DNA of 64,000 nt from Pseudomonas sp. BN102 (lineage in GTDB: Bacteria > Pseudomonadota > Gammaproteobacteria > Pseudomonadales > Pseudomonadaceae). Below, one piece after another: positions 15,221 through 27,140 of this stretch. Location: assembly GCF_029871245.1 (NCBI RefSeq), contig NZ_SSON01000077.1, positions 238,204-302,203 of the forward strand, given 5' to 3'. Position 1 is the first letter of the stretch. Every line of letters starts with the position of its first letter. Made by a program: the position numbers and the translations under genes. The notes below the pieces were generated by a model, which saw nothing but the letters and a program-made list of their open reading frames with translations, was not told the origin of the DNA and did not search any database.

Positions 15221-17718
15221 CAGGTGGACACCGTTTGCTGGCTGACATCGTCGACGTGGGCAAAATAGCGCAATCCGAGGCGATCGGAGACCTGTCCGAC
15301 GTTCTGCGCGATCTCCCGCAGCAGCCCGGCCAGGCCGGCGAGCACTTCATCGAGGCTTTCGCTGCCGAACAGCGGGTCTTCCAGGGTCGCCAGGTCGAAG
15401 GCCAGCAGGCGCCCGATCAGGCCGCTGAGCACCAGCTCCTGGGGCGCGCCGAACTCCAGGTGCAGACGCCCCAGGGAGCGCTCCAGCGCCTGCAACTGGA
15501 AGCGCAGGGCGTGGGGGTTCTGCTCGTGCAGGAGGAGCAGGTCGAGTACCGGGATCAGCTGCGGCGAGGCCAGGTAGCGCGAGCGGTAGGTGATGGTGCT
15601 GTTGCCCAGCTCCAGCAGCCAGTCCAGGGCAACCGGGTCCCAGGCGGCGCCGCCTTCGAGGAAACCGGCGATGCTCTCGGCATAGAACTGCACCCGCTCG
15701 ATGCGCCGGCCGATCATCAGGAAGCGCCAGCCGTCGTCGCGGGTCATGTCGTCGAGGGCGAAGCCCGACAGGGCCGCCAGGGACATCAGCAGGCGGTTGA
15801 GGAAGTCCAGGGCCTCGCCCAGGTCGGTGCGCGCAGGGTCCAGCGCCTGGGCCTCGCGGTTCAGCTCCAGCACCGCGTGCCAGTTCTCCCGCGACAGCCG
15901 GCCGCGCACCTGGGCCGCGGCCCAGTGCAGACGACGCAGGTTGGCGCTGACGCTGCTGGGCCATTCGTCGTCCAGCAGGGCCGCCAGCAGGCGCTCCTCC
16001 AGGGGCTCGTCGCCCAGCGGCAGCAGGCCGATGGCGCCGGCCAGCTGCAGGGCCGATTGCAGCGCCTGTTCGTCGCCGTCGGCATCCACGTAGCGCGACA
16101 GCACCACCCGCAGCAGGCGCGCGCCGTCATCGCAGCGCTCGCCATAACGGCCGAACCAGTAGAGGTTTTCCACCACCCTCGAGGGCAGGTAGGGGTCCTG
16201 GCGGATCAGGTCGCGCGCGCCGAGGGTACGCGGGCGCAGGGGCTCGCCCACCACCGGCAGGTCGGCCAGCACCCAGGTGTCCTTGCTGGCGCCGCCGCGC
16301 TGCATGGAGACCACTTCGGCATCGGCCGCCGAGGCCACGCGCGTCAGGCCGCCGGGCATCACCCAGTAGCGGCCGTCGCTGCCGGCCACGGCGAAAACGC
16401 GCATGCCGATGGCCCGCGACTGCAACTCGCCGCGCTCGCCGTCGCCCTGCCAGACCGGCGCCTGGGACAGCTGCGCCATGCGCTGGGCGACATAGGCATG
16501 GGGATGGGCCTGCAGGCGCTTGCGCAGGGACAGCAGGGCGCCATCTTCCAGGGCGTGGCCGAACAGCGGCTCGAAGCTCTGCGAGGGGAAGGCCGGCTTG
16601 ATCACCAGCCCGGCGAGGCCCTCCAGGGACTTACCCATCCCCTGCCCGGTGCCGCACCACCAGGTGCCCACCGTGGGCAGCAACAGCTCTTCGCCGAGCA
16701 GGCGCTGGCTGACCCGTGGCAGGAAGCCGAGCAGGCCGGGCGACTCCAGCACGCCGCTGCCCAGGGCATTGGCCACTAGCACCCGGCCGTGGCGCACCGC
16801 GTCCAGCAGGCCGGGCACGCCCAGGGCCGAATCGGTGCGTAGCTCCAGCGGGTCGCAGTAATCGTCGTCGAGGCGGCGCAGCACGGCGTGGACGCGCTTC
16901 AGGCCGCCCAGGGTCTTGAGGTAGAGGGTGGCGTCGCGCACCGTCAGGTCATGGCCCTCCACCAGCGGGAAGCCGAGCTGGCGCGCGAGGTAAAGGTGCT
17001 CGAAATAGGTCTCGTTGAAGCGCCCCGGGGTCAGTAACACCACCAGGGGCGTCTCGCCGTCGCTGGGGGCCTGGCTGATCAGGGTTTCCTGCAGGGTGCG
17101 GAAGTAGCCGGCCAGGTACTGCACCCGCAAGTCGCGGTAGAGCTCCGGCAGGGCGCGGGAGACGATCTGCCGGTTCTCCAGGGCGTAGCCAGCGCCGGAG
17201 GGCGCCTGGGTGCGGTCGGCCAGCACGTGCCAGCGGCCGTCGGCGTCGCGGGCCAGGTCCACCGCGTAACTGTGCAGGAAGATGCCGCCGGGCGGCTGTA
17301 CGCCCTGGCAGGGCCAGAGGAAGTTGGGATGGCCGAAAACCAGCTCACTGGGCAGGAGCCCCTCGGCCAGCAGCTGCTGCTCGCCATAAAGGTCGGCCAG
17401 CATGGCGTTGAGCAGGCGCGCGCGCTGCGCCACGCCGGCGGCAATGGGCTGCCATTCCTCGGCCGAGAGCAGGTTGGGCAGCAGGTCGAGTTCCCAGGGA
17501 CGGTCGGTGCCCTTGGGGTCGGCGTAAACGTTGTAGGTGACGCCATTTTCCTGGATCTGCCGCGCCAGCAGCTCCTGGCGCTGCTTCAGCTGGGCGGGCG
17601 TGGCGCGCTCCAGTTGCTGGAACAGGCGCTGCCAGTGCGAGCGCACCGCGCCCTCGGCATCCAGCAGCTCGTGATAGGCCGTGGCGGTCAGGGGATAGTT
17701 GTCTAGCAGCTCGGACAT
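15220..17718 (-). CDS. Fused circularly permuted ATP-grasp ligase and alpha-E protein
   Basis: Large protein of 832 residues joining two families that are often separate genes. Residues about 1-490 are the circularly permuted type-2 ATP-grasp domain (COG2308), with NVYADPKGTDRPWELDLLPN, VLLTPGRFNETYFEHLYLARQLGFPLVEGHDL and GMGKSLEGLAGLVIKPAF. From about residue 505 comes the helical alpha-E domain (COG2307/DUF403), starting SRVVENLYWFGRYGERCDD. The ATP-grasp part should form an amide or peptide bond at ATP cost; alpha-E is a helical partner of unknown role. Flanked by two transglutaminase genes in one operon. Confidence 0.88.
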   Translation of the reverse strand: MSELLDNYPLTATAYHELLDAEGAVRSHWQRLFQQLERATPAQLKQRQELLARQIQENGVTYNVYADPKGTDRPWELDLLPNLLSAEEWQPIAAGVAQRARLLNAMLADLYGEQQLLAEGLLPSELVFGHPNFLWPCQGVQPPGGIFLHSYAVDLARDADGRWHVLADRTQAPSGAGYALENRQIVSRALPELYRDLRVQYLAGYFRTLQETLISQAPSDGETPLVVLLTPGRFNETYFEHLYLARQLGFPLVEGHDLTVRDATLYLKTLGGLKRVHAVLRRLDDDYCDPLELRTDSALGVPGLLDAVRHGRVLVANALGSGVLESPGLLGFLPRVSQRLLGEELLLPTVGTWWCGTGQGMGKSLEGLAGLVIKPAFPSQSFEPLFGHALEDGALLSLRKRLQAHPHAYVAQRMAQLSQAPVWQGDGERGELQSRAIGMRVFAVAGSDGRYWVMPGGLTRVASAADAEVVSMQRGGASKDTWVLADLPVVGEPLRPRTLGARDLIRQDPYLPSRVVENLYWFGRYGERCDDGARLLRVVLSRYVDADGDEQALQSALQLAGAIGLLPLGDEPLEERLLAALLDDEWPSSVSANLRRLHWAAAQVRGRLSRENWHAVLELNREAQALDPARTDLGEALDFLNRLLMSLAALSGFALDDMTRDDGWRFLMIGRRIERVQFYAESIAGFLEGGAAWDPVALDWLLELGNSTITYRSRYLASPQLIPVLDLLLLHEQNPHALRFQLQALERSLGRLHLEFGAPQELVLSGLIGRLLAFDLATLEDPLFGSESLDEVLAGLAGLLREIAQNVGQVSDRLGLRYFAHVDDVSQQTVST

Positions 17719-17807
17719 CGACAGGCTCGGCAGAAGGGCAGCAGGGAAACTTTAGCGGACGCGGCGCCCGGCCGCAGCGGCGCCGGCCGGGACACCACCC
17801 TTGCAGC

Positions 17808-20800
17808 CTACAGGCGACGCAGGTCCAGGGTCATGGGCAGTTCGTCGTCGACCAGCGGCTGACCGACCTGCAGCTTGCCCGGGGTGTGCCCGTGACGGAA
17901 GAAGCGCGCCAGGCGCCGGCTTTCCGCCTCGTACGCGTTCACCGGGAAGCTGTCGTAGCTACGCCCGCCAGGGTGCGCCACATGGTACTGGCAACCGCCG
18001 AGGGAGCGCTGCATCCAGGTGTCCACCAGGTCGAACACCAGCGGCGCCTGCACGCCTATGGTGGGCTGCAGGCAGGAGGCCGGCTGCCAGGCGCGATAGC
18101 GCACGCCGGCGACGAACTCGCCGACCCGCCCGGTGGGCTGCAGCGGCACGGGATGGCCATTGCAGGTGAGCACGTAGCGGTCCGGGGTCATGCCGCTGAC
18201 CTTCAGCTGCACCCGCTCCAGGGAGGAGTCCACGTAGCGCACGGCGCCGATTGCGGCGCCCTCCTCGCCCAGCACGTGCCAGGGTTCCAGGGCCTGGCGC
18301 AATTCCAGGTCGATGCCCTTCACCGAATAGTCGCCATATTTCGGGAAACGGAACTCGAAGTGCGGGGCGAACCATTCGCCGCGCAGCGGATAGCCAGCGG
18401 CGTTGAACTCATGGACCACGTCTTCGAAGTCCTGCTGGACGAAGTGCGGCAGGAGGAAACGGTCATGCAGCTCGGTGCCCCAGCGCACCAGCTTCGGCGG
18501 CTGGTAGGGCTCGTTCCAGAAGCGCGCCACCAGGCCGCGCAGGAGCAATTGCTGGGCCAGGCTCATGCGCGCATGGGGCGGCATTTCGAAGGCGCGCAGT
18601 TCCAGCAGGCCGAGGCGGCCCGTGCTGCTGTCCGGCGAGTAGAGCTTGTCGATGCAGAACTCGGCGCGGTGGGTATTGCCGCTGACGTCCACCAGCAAGT
18701 TGCGCAACAACCGGTCCACCAGCCAGGGCGGGCAGTCGGCGCCGGGCTCGGGCATCTGCCTGAAGGCGATCTCCAGTTCGTAGAGGGCATCGTTGCGCGC
18801 TTCGTCCACCCTCGGTGCCTGGGAGGTGGGGCCGATGAACAGGCCGGAGAAGAGGTAGGACAGCGAGGGGTGGTTGTGCCAGTAGCTGATCAGGCTGCGC
18901 AACAGGTCGGGACGGCGCAGGAAGGGCGAGTCCGCCGGCGTGGCGCCGCCCAGCACGAAATGGTTGCCGCCGCCGGTGCCGACATGGCGGCCGTCGACCA
19001 TGAACTTCTCGCTGGACAGCCGGCTCTGCCGCGCCGCTTCGTAGAGGAATTCGGTGCGTTCCACCAGTTCGTCCCAGTTGGCCGAAGGGTGGATGTTCAC
19101 CTCGATCACTCCCGGGTCCGGGGTAACGCGGAAATTGACCAGGCGCGGGTCGCTGGGTGGCTCATAGCCTTCCAGCAGCACCGGGCAGTCCAGTTCTCCG
19201 GCCGTGGCCTCGATGGCGGCGACCAGTTCCAGATAGGCCTCCAGCTCGTCCAGGGGCGGCATGAAGAGGTAGAGCCGGCCCTCGCGGGGCTCGGCGCAAA
19301 GGGCGGTGCGGACGATACCGGCGGCGGACTGGTGCAGGCGCGGCTCGCGGGCTTGTGCCGTGGGGCACGGGGCGCCGTCACGCAGTTGCTGGCGGATCTG
19401 CGCGGCACGAGGCAATGGCGGGAAGGTCTGGCCGGGATCAGCCGGATTCACATAGGGATAGTCGGCCTCACTGGCCCAGGGCTGGGAGTCCAGCGGCAGG
19501 CGGTAGCCCAGGGGCGAATCGCCGGGGATCAGCCGGCAATATTCGTCGCGCAGGTACCAGCGGCCGCTTTCCCAGGCGTCGCCCGCAGCACTGCGCGCCA
19601 GCGGCAGCACCTGGCCGACCACATCCCCGAGGCCTCGCTCGAAAACCCGGCGCAGGCGCTCGCGCTCCAGCGGGTCGGCCAGGCGCGCATCTTCCGGGGT
19701 GACGTTGGCGGGCAGCTTGCGCTCGCGCCAGAGGTAGTAGAACCAGTCCTCGAACGCCGGGAACTGGTGCTCCGCCGAAACGCCCAGGCGCCCGGCCACT
19801 CCCTTGAGAAAGCGCGCGGCGAGTAAGGCGTCGGCGCCATAGCTGCGGCTTTCGTCGGCATAGAGCGCCGGGTCCTGCCAGAGGCTTTCGCCGTCGCGGC
19901 GCCAGTAGCAGTTCAGCGACCAGCGCGGCAGCTGCTCGCCGGGATACCACTTGCCCTGGCCGAAGTGCACGAGCCCCTGGGGCGAATAGTGTCGGCGCAG
20001 GCGGTAGAACAGGTCAGCGGCGAGCAGGCGCTTGTGCGGCCCCAGGGCGGCGGTGTTCCACTCGGGATCGTCAGGGTAATCGATGGCGATGAAGGTGGGC
20101 TCGCCGCCCATGGTCAGGCGCACGTCGCCACGAACCAGGTCGGCGTCGATGCGTGCGCCCAGTTCGCGGATGGCCTGCCATTGTTCCTCGCTATAAGGCT
20201 TGGTCACCCGAGGCGCCTCCCAGACCCGCTCGACGCGCATCTCGTGGGCGAACTCGCACTCGCTTTCCTCCACCGCACCGCTGATGGGCGCCGCCGAGGA
20301 CGGTTCCGGGCTGCAGGCCAGGGGAATATGGCCCTCCCCGGCGAACAGGCCGGAGGTCGGGTCCAGGCCGATCCAGCCGGCGCCCGGCAGGTAGACCTCG
20401 CACCAGGCGTGCAGGTCGGTGAAGTCCACCGCGGTGCCGCTGGGACCGTCGAGGGACTTCTGGTCGGCGGTGAGCTGGATCAGGTAGCCGGAGACGAAGC
20501 GTGCAGCCAGCCCCAGATGGCGCAGCAGCTGCACCAGCAGCCAGGCCGAGTCGCGGCAGGAGCCGGAGGCCTTCTCCAGGCTCTCTTCCGGGCTCTGCAC
20601 GCCGGGCTCCATGCGAATCAGGTAGCGGATATCCCGCGACAGCTGCTGGTTGAGCGCCACCAGGAAATCGACGCTGCGCTTGGGCGTAAGGTCGATGCGC
20701 GCCAGGTAATCGGCGAACAGCGGCGTCTCCGGCAGGCAGCTGAGGTAGGGCGCCAACTCGCGCTGCTCGTCGGCGGTGTAGCTGAAGGGAATCTGCTCGG

Positions 20801-21095
20801 CGTAGGGCTCGAGGAAGAAATCGAAGGGGTTGAACACCGCCATCTCGGCGACCAGGTCGACCTCCACCTTCATCTCGCGGGTCTTTTCCGGGAAGACCAG
20901 CCGCGCCAGGTAGTTGCCCTGGGGGTCCTGTTGCCAATTGATGAAGTGCTTGCCGGGCGCCACTTTCAGGGTATAGCCGAGGATTCGCGTACGGCTGTGG
21001 GGCGCCGGCCGCAGGCGGATGATCTGCGGGCCGAGGTTGACCTCGCGATCGTAGCGATAGTGGGTGACGTGGTGCAGAGCGACATGGATCGACAC
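17808..21095 (-). CDS. Transglutaminase fused to putative amidoligase (DUF2126)
   Basis: Cytosolic protein of 1,095 residues, first gene of the operon. The N-terminal ~300 residues are a transglutaminase-like domain: Cys near 178 in [17 protein letters not shown], His near 228 in [15 protein letters not shown], Asp in LDPTSG. The remaining ~750 residues are DUF2126, described as a putative amidoligase, with [37 protein letters not shown] and [22 protein letters not shown] start is chosen (GTG TCG ATC CAT) because AGGAGG lies six bases before it and the family begins [15 protein letters not shown]; upstream codons lack support. The fusion of peptidase and ligase in one chain is known in this family. 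Confidence 0.88.
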   Translation of the reverse strand: MSIHVALHHVTHYRYDREVNLGPQIIRLRPAPHSRTRILGYTLKVAPGKHFINWQQDPQGNYLARLVFPEKTREMKVEVDLVAEMAVFNPFDFFLEPYAEQIPFSYTADEQRELAPYLSCLPETPLFADYLARIDLTPKRSVDFLVALNQQLSRDIRYLIRMEPGVQSPEESLEKASGSCRDSAWLLVQLLRHLGLAARFVSGYLIQLTADQKSLDGPSGTAVDFTDLHAWCEVYLPGAGWIGLDPTSGLFAGEGHIPLACSPEPSSAAPISGAVEESECEFAHEMRVERVWEAPRVTKPYSEEQWQAIRELGARIDADLVRGDVRLTMGGEPTFIAIDYPDDPEWNTAALGPHKRLLAADLFYRLRRHYSPQGLVHFGQGKWYPGEQLPRWSLNCYWRRDGESLWQDPALYADESRSYGADALLAARFLKGVAGRLGVSAEHQFPAFEDWFYYLWRERKLPANVTPEDARLADPLERERLRRVFERGLGDVVGQVLPLARSAAGDAWESGRWYLRDEYCRLIPGDSPLGYRLPLDSQPWASEADYPYVNPADPGQTFPPLPRAAQIRQQLRDGAPCPTAQAREPRLHQSAAGIVRTALCAEPREGRLYLFMPPLDELEAYLELVAAIEATAGELDCPVLLEGYEPPSDPRLVNFRVTPDPGVIEVNIHPSANWDELVERTEFLYEAARQSRLSSEKFMVDGRHVGTGGGNHFVLGGATPADSPFLRRPDLLRSLISYWHNHPSLSYLFSGLFIGPTSQAPRVDEARNDALYELEIAFRQMPEPGADCPPWLVDRLLRNLLVDVSGNTHRAEFCIDKLYSPDSSTGRLGLLELRAFEMPPHARMSLAQQLLLRGLVARFWNEPYQPPKLVRWGTELHDRFLLPHFVQQDFEDVVHEFNAAGYPLRGEWFAPHFEFRFPKYGDYSVKGIDLELRQALEPWHVLGEEGAAIGAVRYVDSSLERVQLKVSGMTPDRYVLTCNGHPVPLQPTGRVGEFVAGVRYRAWQPASCLQPTIGVQAPLVFDLVDTWMQRSLGGCQYHVAHPGGRSYDSFPVNAYEAESRRLARFFRHGHTPGKLQVGQPLVDDELPMTLDLRRL

Positions 21096-21360
21096 GGCGT
21101 GCCTCCTGCGGGCCTGGACGATGTGGGAGCCGCGCAAGACTTGTGCCAGCCCCCGAACCGTTGATTTTCGGCCCGTCCGAGCACTGGAAACGGGCCGTCT
21201 TCGCACCCGGATGGCACGACCGCACAAAAATGGTTCGCGAGCGGCCGCAACTGGCGGGTGAACTCCAAGCCTAGCGGCCTAAAATGAAGAACAACGGAAT
21301 TCGCGCCGGGCTTTTTAGGCCGATTGGTCATAAGCGCTGCGAATACCTGTGGGGGCGAAT

Positions 21361-21387
21361 GATGGGTATCGCGTTGCTCCACCCATC
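21361..21387. repeat. REP-family dyad
   Basis: GATGGGT and ACCCATC with a 13-base centre, followed by CTACGG. Related to the GATGGGTATCGCTCCGCTC text near 13,232 and to CCCATCCTACG near 14,272. Confidence 0.6.
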
Positions 21388-21454
21388 CTACGGCCTTTGG
21401 TAACTCCACAGCCCCGGTGCGGGTCCCTTCTCGAAGTCTGGCCGACCCGGAAAC

Positions 21455-21482
21455 AAAAACGCCAGCCCAAAGGCTGGCGTTT
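21455..21482 (-). terminator. ygiQ terminator
   Basis: ACGCCAGCC caaa GGCTGGCGT stem; on the minus strand it is followed by TTTTTG. It lies right after the ygiQ stop. Confidence 0.88.
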
Positions 21483-21485
21483 CCA

Positions 21486-23777
<2,292 letters not shown>

Positions 23778-23921
23778 ATTTTTTGACCAGCGGGCTTTTC
23801 ACGGGGCGCGCAATATAGCACAAATTTTGAGCAAACCCGACGCCCGCGCTGGGTTTCTGCTAGGCCGAACGCAAGCCTGTAGGAAATTACTTACAGAGTG
23901 ATCACAAATTCTCCAGATCGC

Positions 23922-23927
23922 TATACT
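23922..23927 (+). promoter_or_regulatory. Candidate -10 element of nicD (RpoS-like)
   Basis: TATACT preceded by GC and followed by T gives GCTATACTT, matching the RpoS -10 consensus KCTAYACTT; the -35 is poor. It lies 60 bases upstream of the GTG start. A sigma-38 or weak sigma-70 promoter are both possible. Confidence 0.4.
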
Positions 23928-23986
23928 TCTGCCGACATAAGAACCGCCAGGCCGTCGTAGTAGAACTCTTACAAGGAGCGTGCGCG

Positions 23987-25894
23987 GTGCCTCGTCCAAG
24001 CCTCCCCCTCTTCCTGCTCCTTTGCTGGCTCGGCGTCGCCGTGCCAGCGCAGGCGGCTTTCGAGCTGACCCCGCAGAGCAGCGGCGCGTCACTCAATGAG
24101 CAGATCGACCTGCTGGAAGACCCGGACGGCAAACTGGGCATTCAGGACATGGCCAGCCCGGCGGTGCAGCAGCGCTTCACGCCGGCCAACGGCCGCGCCA
24201 GCGTCGGCCAGAGCCGCAGCGTCTGGTGGGTGCGGGTGCAGCTCAGCCGCAGCAACGACGCCCCGAAGCAGTGGTGGCTGGAGAACGCCGGCATTACCGT
24301 CTATCGGGTCAGTCTCTACCTGCCGGACGGCAACGGCGGCTGGATGGCCCGAGAGTCCAGCGAAGCGCTGCCCTTCGCCGAGACTCGCGACTACTCCTAC
24401 CGGCGCATGCTGTTCAAGCTGCCCGAAATCGGCGCGCAGCCGCTGACCCTGTACTTCCGCAGCTTCGATCCGGCGGGCAACTCCTTCCCGTTGAAGGTCT
24501 GGCAGCTGGATGACCTCAAGGAGCTGAAGGCCACCGAGAACCTCGGCTTCGGCCTGGTCTACGGGGTGATCCTGGCGCTCTTCCTCTACAACCTGTTCAT
24601 CCTGGTGGCGTTGCGCGACCCCGCCTACCTCTGGTACGTGCTGGCCACCGCCTCGGCGCTGGTGTTCATCCTCAGCATGACCGGGCACGGCTTCCAGTAC
24701 TTCTGGCCGGATGCGCCGGTGCCCCTGTGGTTGGACCGCATCACCCTGCCGGCACTCTGGGGCATCTTCGTCATGCGCTTCACCCAGGAGCTGCTGTACA
24801 CCCGCCGCGGCCTGCGCTGGGCCGACCGCCTGTTCAACGTGGCCTGCGTGCTCTACGCCATCGCCATCCTGATCAACGTCTTCGGCTACCGCGCGGAGGG
24901 TGCCATCCTGATCGCCCTGACCCCGATAGTGACGGTGCCCACCGCCCTGATCAGCGCGCTGATCCGCTGGCGCCAGGGCTTCATCCCGGCGCGCCTCTAC
25001 CTGATCGGCTACGGCACCGTGCTGATCAGCACCGCGGTGCTGGTGATGCGTGCCGCCGGCATCATCCAGCCGATCAACTTCACCGCCTACATGTTCCCCA
25101 TCGCCGTCGCCGCCGAATCCATCCTCTTCTCCTTCGCCCTGGCCTACCGCATCCAGATGCTCAAGCAGGAACGCGCCGCCGCCCTGGAGCAGGCCGACCG
25201 CGAGAAGGCCGCACGCCTGGCGCAGATGCAGGCCAGCGCCGACGAACTGCAAGCCGCCGTCACCGCCCGGACCGCCGAACTGGCCGCGGCCAACGCGCGC
25301 CTCAGCGAGCGCGAGCGGGCCCTGCAGCATGCGGCCTTCCACGATCCGCTGACCGAGTTGCCGAACCGCCGCTACCTGATCGAGCGCACCGAGTCGGCCC
25401 TGGCCAACGCCAAGCGCCACGAAGAAGCGCTGGCGCTGATGCTGATCGATCTCGACAACTTCAAGCCGATCAACGATCGCTTCGGCCACGACGCCGGCGA
25501 CGAGATGCTGCGCACCATCGGCCAGCGCCTGCGCGAGCACGTGCGCGGCGGTGACGCGGTGGCGCGCCTGGGCGGCGACGAATTCGCCGTGCTGATCGGC
25601 GGGCCGGACGCCGAAGTCCAGGCCTGCGACCTGGCCCGGCGCCTGCTGGAGGAACTGGCCGCCCCGGTGTGCTACGGCGCGGAGCGGCTGTCGGTGACCA
25701 TCAGCATCGGCGTGGCGCTCTTCCCGCAGCACTCCCAGCATTTTTCCGGGCTCTACCAGACCGCCGACCGGGCCCTGTACAAGGTCAAGGCCCGCGGCCG
25801 CTCGGGACTGGCGGTGTTCGGCGAAGATGGCGAACTGTCCAGCGAGGCCAGCCTGCAGCTGGATGTGCTGAAGATTCGCAGTGGGCTGCTCTAA
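23987..25894 (+). CDS. nicD: 7TM-DISM diguanylate cyclase NicD
   Basis: Membrane sensor that makes c-di-GMP. The 635-residue protein has a signal peptide (1-24, ending AQAA), a periplasmic DISM extracellular domain (about 30-165), seven membrane segments (about 180-385), a short coiled coil rich in Ala/Glu (390-445) and a GGDEF domain (about 455-620). The active-site GGDEF is intact at 529-533 and an I-site RGGD sits five residues before it, so product inhibition is expected. Start is GTG with AAGGAG eight bases upstream. NicD (PA4929) is reported to sense nutrients in P. aeruginosa biofilm dispersion; the name rests on sequence type and its place beside alr. Confidence 0.86.
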   Translation: MPRPSLPLFLLLCWLGVAVPAQAAFELTPQSSGASLNEQIDLLEDPDGKLGIQDMASPAVQQRFTPANGRASVGQSRSVWWVRVQLSRSNDAPKQWWLENAGITVYRVSLYLPDGNGGWMARESSEALPFAETRDYSYRRMLFKLPEIGAQPLTLYFRSFDPAGNSFPLKVWQLDDLKELKATENLGFGLVYGVILALFLYNLFILVALRDPAYLWYVLATASALVFILSMTGHGFQYFWPDAPVPLWLDRITLPALWGIFVMRFTQELLYTRRGLRWADRLFNVACVLYAIAILINVFGYRAEGAILIALTPIVTVPTALISALIRWRQGFIPARLYLIGYGTVLISTAVLVMRAAGIIQPINFTAYMFPIAVAAESILFSFALAYRIQMLKQERAAALEQADREKAARLAQMQASADELQAAVTARTAELAAANARLSERERALQHAAFHDPLTELPNRRYLIERTESALANAKRHEEALALMLIDLDNFKPINDRFGHDAGDEMLRTIGQRLREHVRGGDAVARLGGDEFAVLIGGPDAEVQACDLARRLLEELAAPVCYGAERLSVTISIGVALFPQHSQHFSGLYQTADRALYKVKARGRSGLAVFGEDGELSSEASLQLDVLKIRSGLL

Positions 25895-25906
25895 CAACAC
25901 GGGCCC

Positions 25907-25981
25907 GTAGGTTGGGTCGGGCGGCGTTCCGCGAGCGCAGCGAAGCCCGACACACCCTTCGCGAATGAATTCGCTCCTACA
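25907..25981. repeat. REP-like composite repeat between nicD and alr
   Basis: GTAGGTTGGGTCGGGC...GCCCGACACACCC followed by GCGAAT ga ATTCGC (25961-25974) and CCTACAGG. The outer GTAGG/CCTAC ends give overall dyad symmetry. It fills the gap between the convergent nicD and alr genes and may serve as their shared terminator. Confidence 0.7.
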
Positions 25982-25992
25982 GGTGATTACCT

Positions 25993-27069
25993 TCAGGCCA
26001 GATAACGCCGCGGCACCCGCGCGGTGACCTTGGTCAGCAGCTCGTAGCCGATGGTGCCGCAGGCCTGGGCCAGTTCGTCCACCGGCAGCTGGGCGCCCCA
26101 GAGCTCCACCGGGTCGCCTATCCGGGCTTGCGGCATGTCGCTCAGGTCCACCGCCAGCATGTCCATGGAAACGCGACCGACCAGGGGTACGCGGCGGCCA
26201 TTGACCACCACCGGGGTGCCGCTGGGCGCGTGGCGCGGGTAGCCGTCGGCATAGCCGCAGCTGACCGTGCCGATGCGCGACGGCCGGGCCGCCTCCCAGG
26301 TGGCGCCGTAGCCCACGGTTTCCCCTGCGGCGATCTCACGCACAGCGATCAGCTGGGCGCTGAGGCTCATGGCAGGCTTCAGGCCCAGCTCGGCGGCGCT
26401 GAGGTCGGCGAAGGGCGAAGCGCCGTAGAGCATGATGCCGGGACGCAGCCAGTCCATGTGGGCGGCGGGCATGGTCAGGATCGCCGCCGAGTTGGCCAGG
26501 CTGCGCTGGTCGAAGTCCAGGGTCAGCAGATCGAGGAAGGCCTCCAGCTGGGCCTCGTTGAGTTCGTGGCCGCGCAGGTCGGCGCAGGCGAAGTGGCTGA
26601 TCAGGTTGAGTTCCGCCACCTGCGCGGCGCCGCGCAGACGCCCGTGCCAGCGGCGCAGGTCGTCCGCGGTGAAACCCAGGCGGTGCATGCCGGAGTCCAG
26701 CTTGAGCCAGACGTTCAGCGGCCGCGCCAGTTCGGCAGCGAGCAGGGCCTCGGCCTGTTCCGATCCCTGCACCACCAGGTCCAGCCCAAGCTGGGCGGCC
26801 AGTTGGTACTCGGCCGCCTCGAAGCAGCCTTCCAGCAGCAGTACCCGGGCCTGGTCATCCAGGGCGCGAACCTCGGCGGCCTCTTCCAGGCAAGCCACGG
26901 CAAAGCCGTCCGCCTCACCGTGCAAGCTGCTGACCACTTCGCGCACGCCATGGCCATAGGCATTTGCCTTGACCACCGCGAAGGCCTGCCGGCCGGGCGC
27001 GCAGCGCTTGGCGACGGCATAGTTGTGGCGAATGGCGGAAAGGTCGACGGCGGCGATCAGCGGACGCAT
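25993..27069 (-). CDS. alr: Alanine racemase
   Basis: PLP enzyme interconverting L- and D-alanine for peptidoglycan. The 358-residue protein carries the PLP lysine Lys34 in AVVKANAYGHG and the second catalytic residue Tyr254 in GETVGYGATW. IGTVSCGYADGYPRH lies at 266-280. Position directly after dnaB matches the biosynthetic alr of P. aeruginosa; the catabolic paralogue dadX sits with dadA elsewhere and is not seen here. It is 71 bases downstream of dnaB and probably co-transcribed. Confidence 0.95.
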   Translation of the reverse strand: MRPLIAAVDLSAIRHNYAVAKRCAPGRQAFAVVKANAYGHGVREVVSSLHGEADGFAVACLEEAAEVRALDDQARVLLLEGCFEAAEYQLAAQLGLDLVVQGSEQAEALLAAELARPLNVWLKLDSGMHRLGFTADDLRRWHGRLRGAAQVAELNLISHFACADLRGHELNEAQLEAFLDLLTLDFDQRSLANSAAILTMPAAHMDWLRPGIMLYGASPFADLSAAELGLKPAMSLSAQLIAVREIAAGETVGYGATWEAARPSRIGTVSCGYADGYPRHAPSGTPVVVNGRRVPLVGRVSMDMLAVDLSDMPQARIGDPVELWGAQLPVDELAQACGTIGYELLTKVTARVPRRYLA

Positions 27070-27140
27070 TGCGGCAGGCTCATGAACGAAAACGGGCGCC
27101 CATCATACCGCCTGGGCGCCCGCATTCATTGATCTGCAGC

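Larger units (their letters stand above)
21096..21485. other. 390-base gap with repeats, no gene seen
   Basis: Contains the 5' region of the transglutaminase operon, with a dyad CGGCCCGT/ACGGGCCG (21169-21197) on the minus strand, a REP-family dyad GATGGGT/ACCCATC (21361-21387) with CATCCTACGG, and the ygiQ terminator. No convincing sigma-70 or sigma-54 promoter was recognised. Short open frames here lack ribosome sites. Confidence 0.5.

Noticed and set aside
17886-19826. Long plus-strand frame opposite the transglutaminase-amidoligase gene
   Set aside because: Shadow of codon bias; no motif and no Shine-Dalgarno. The same applies to long antisense frames at 24089-25900, 15235-16779 and 3024-4361.
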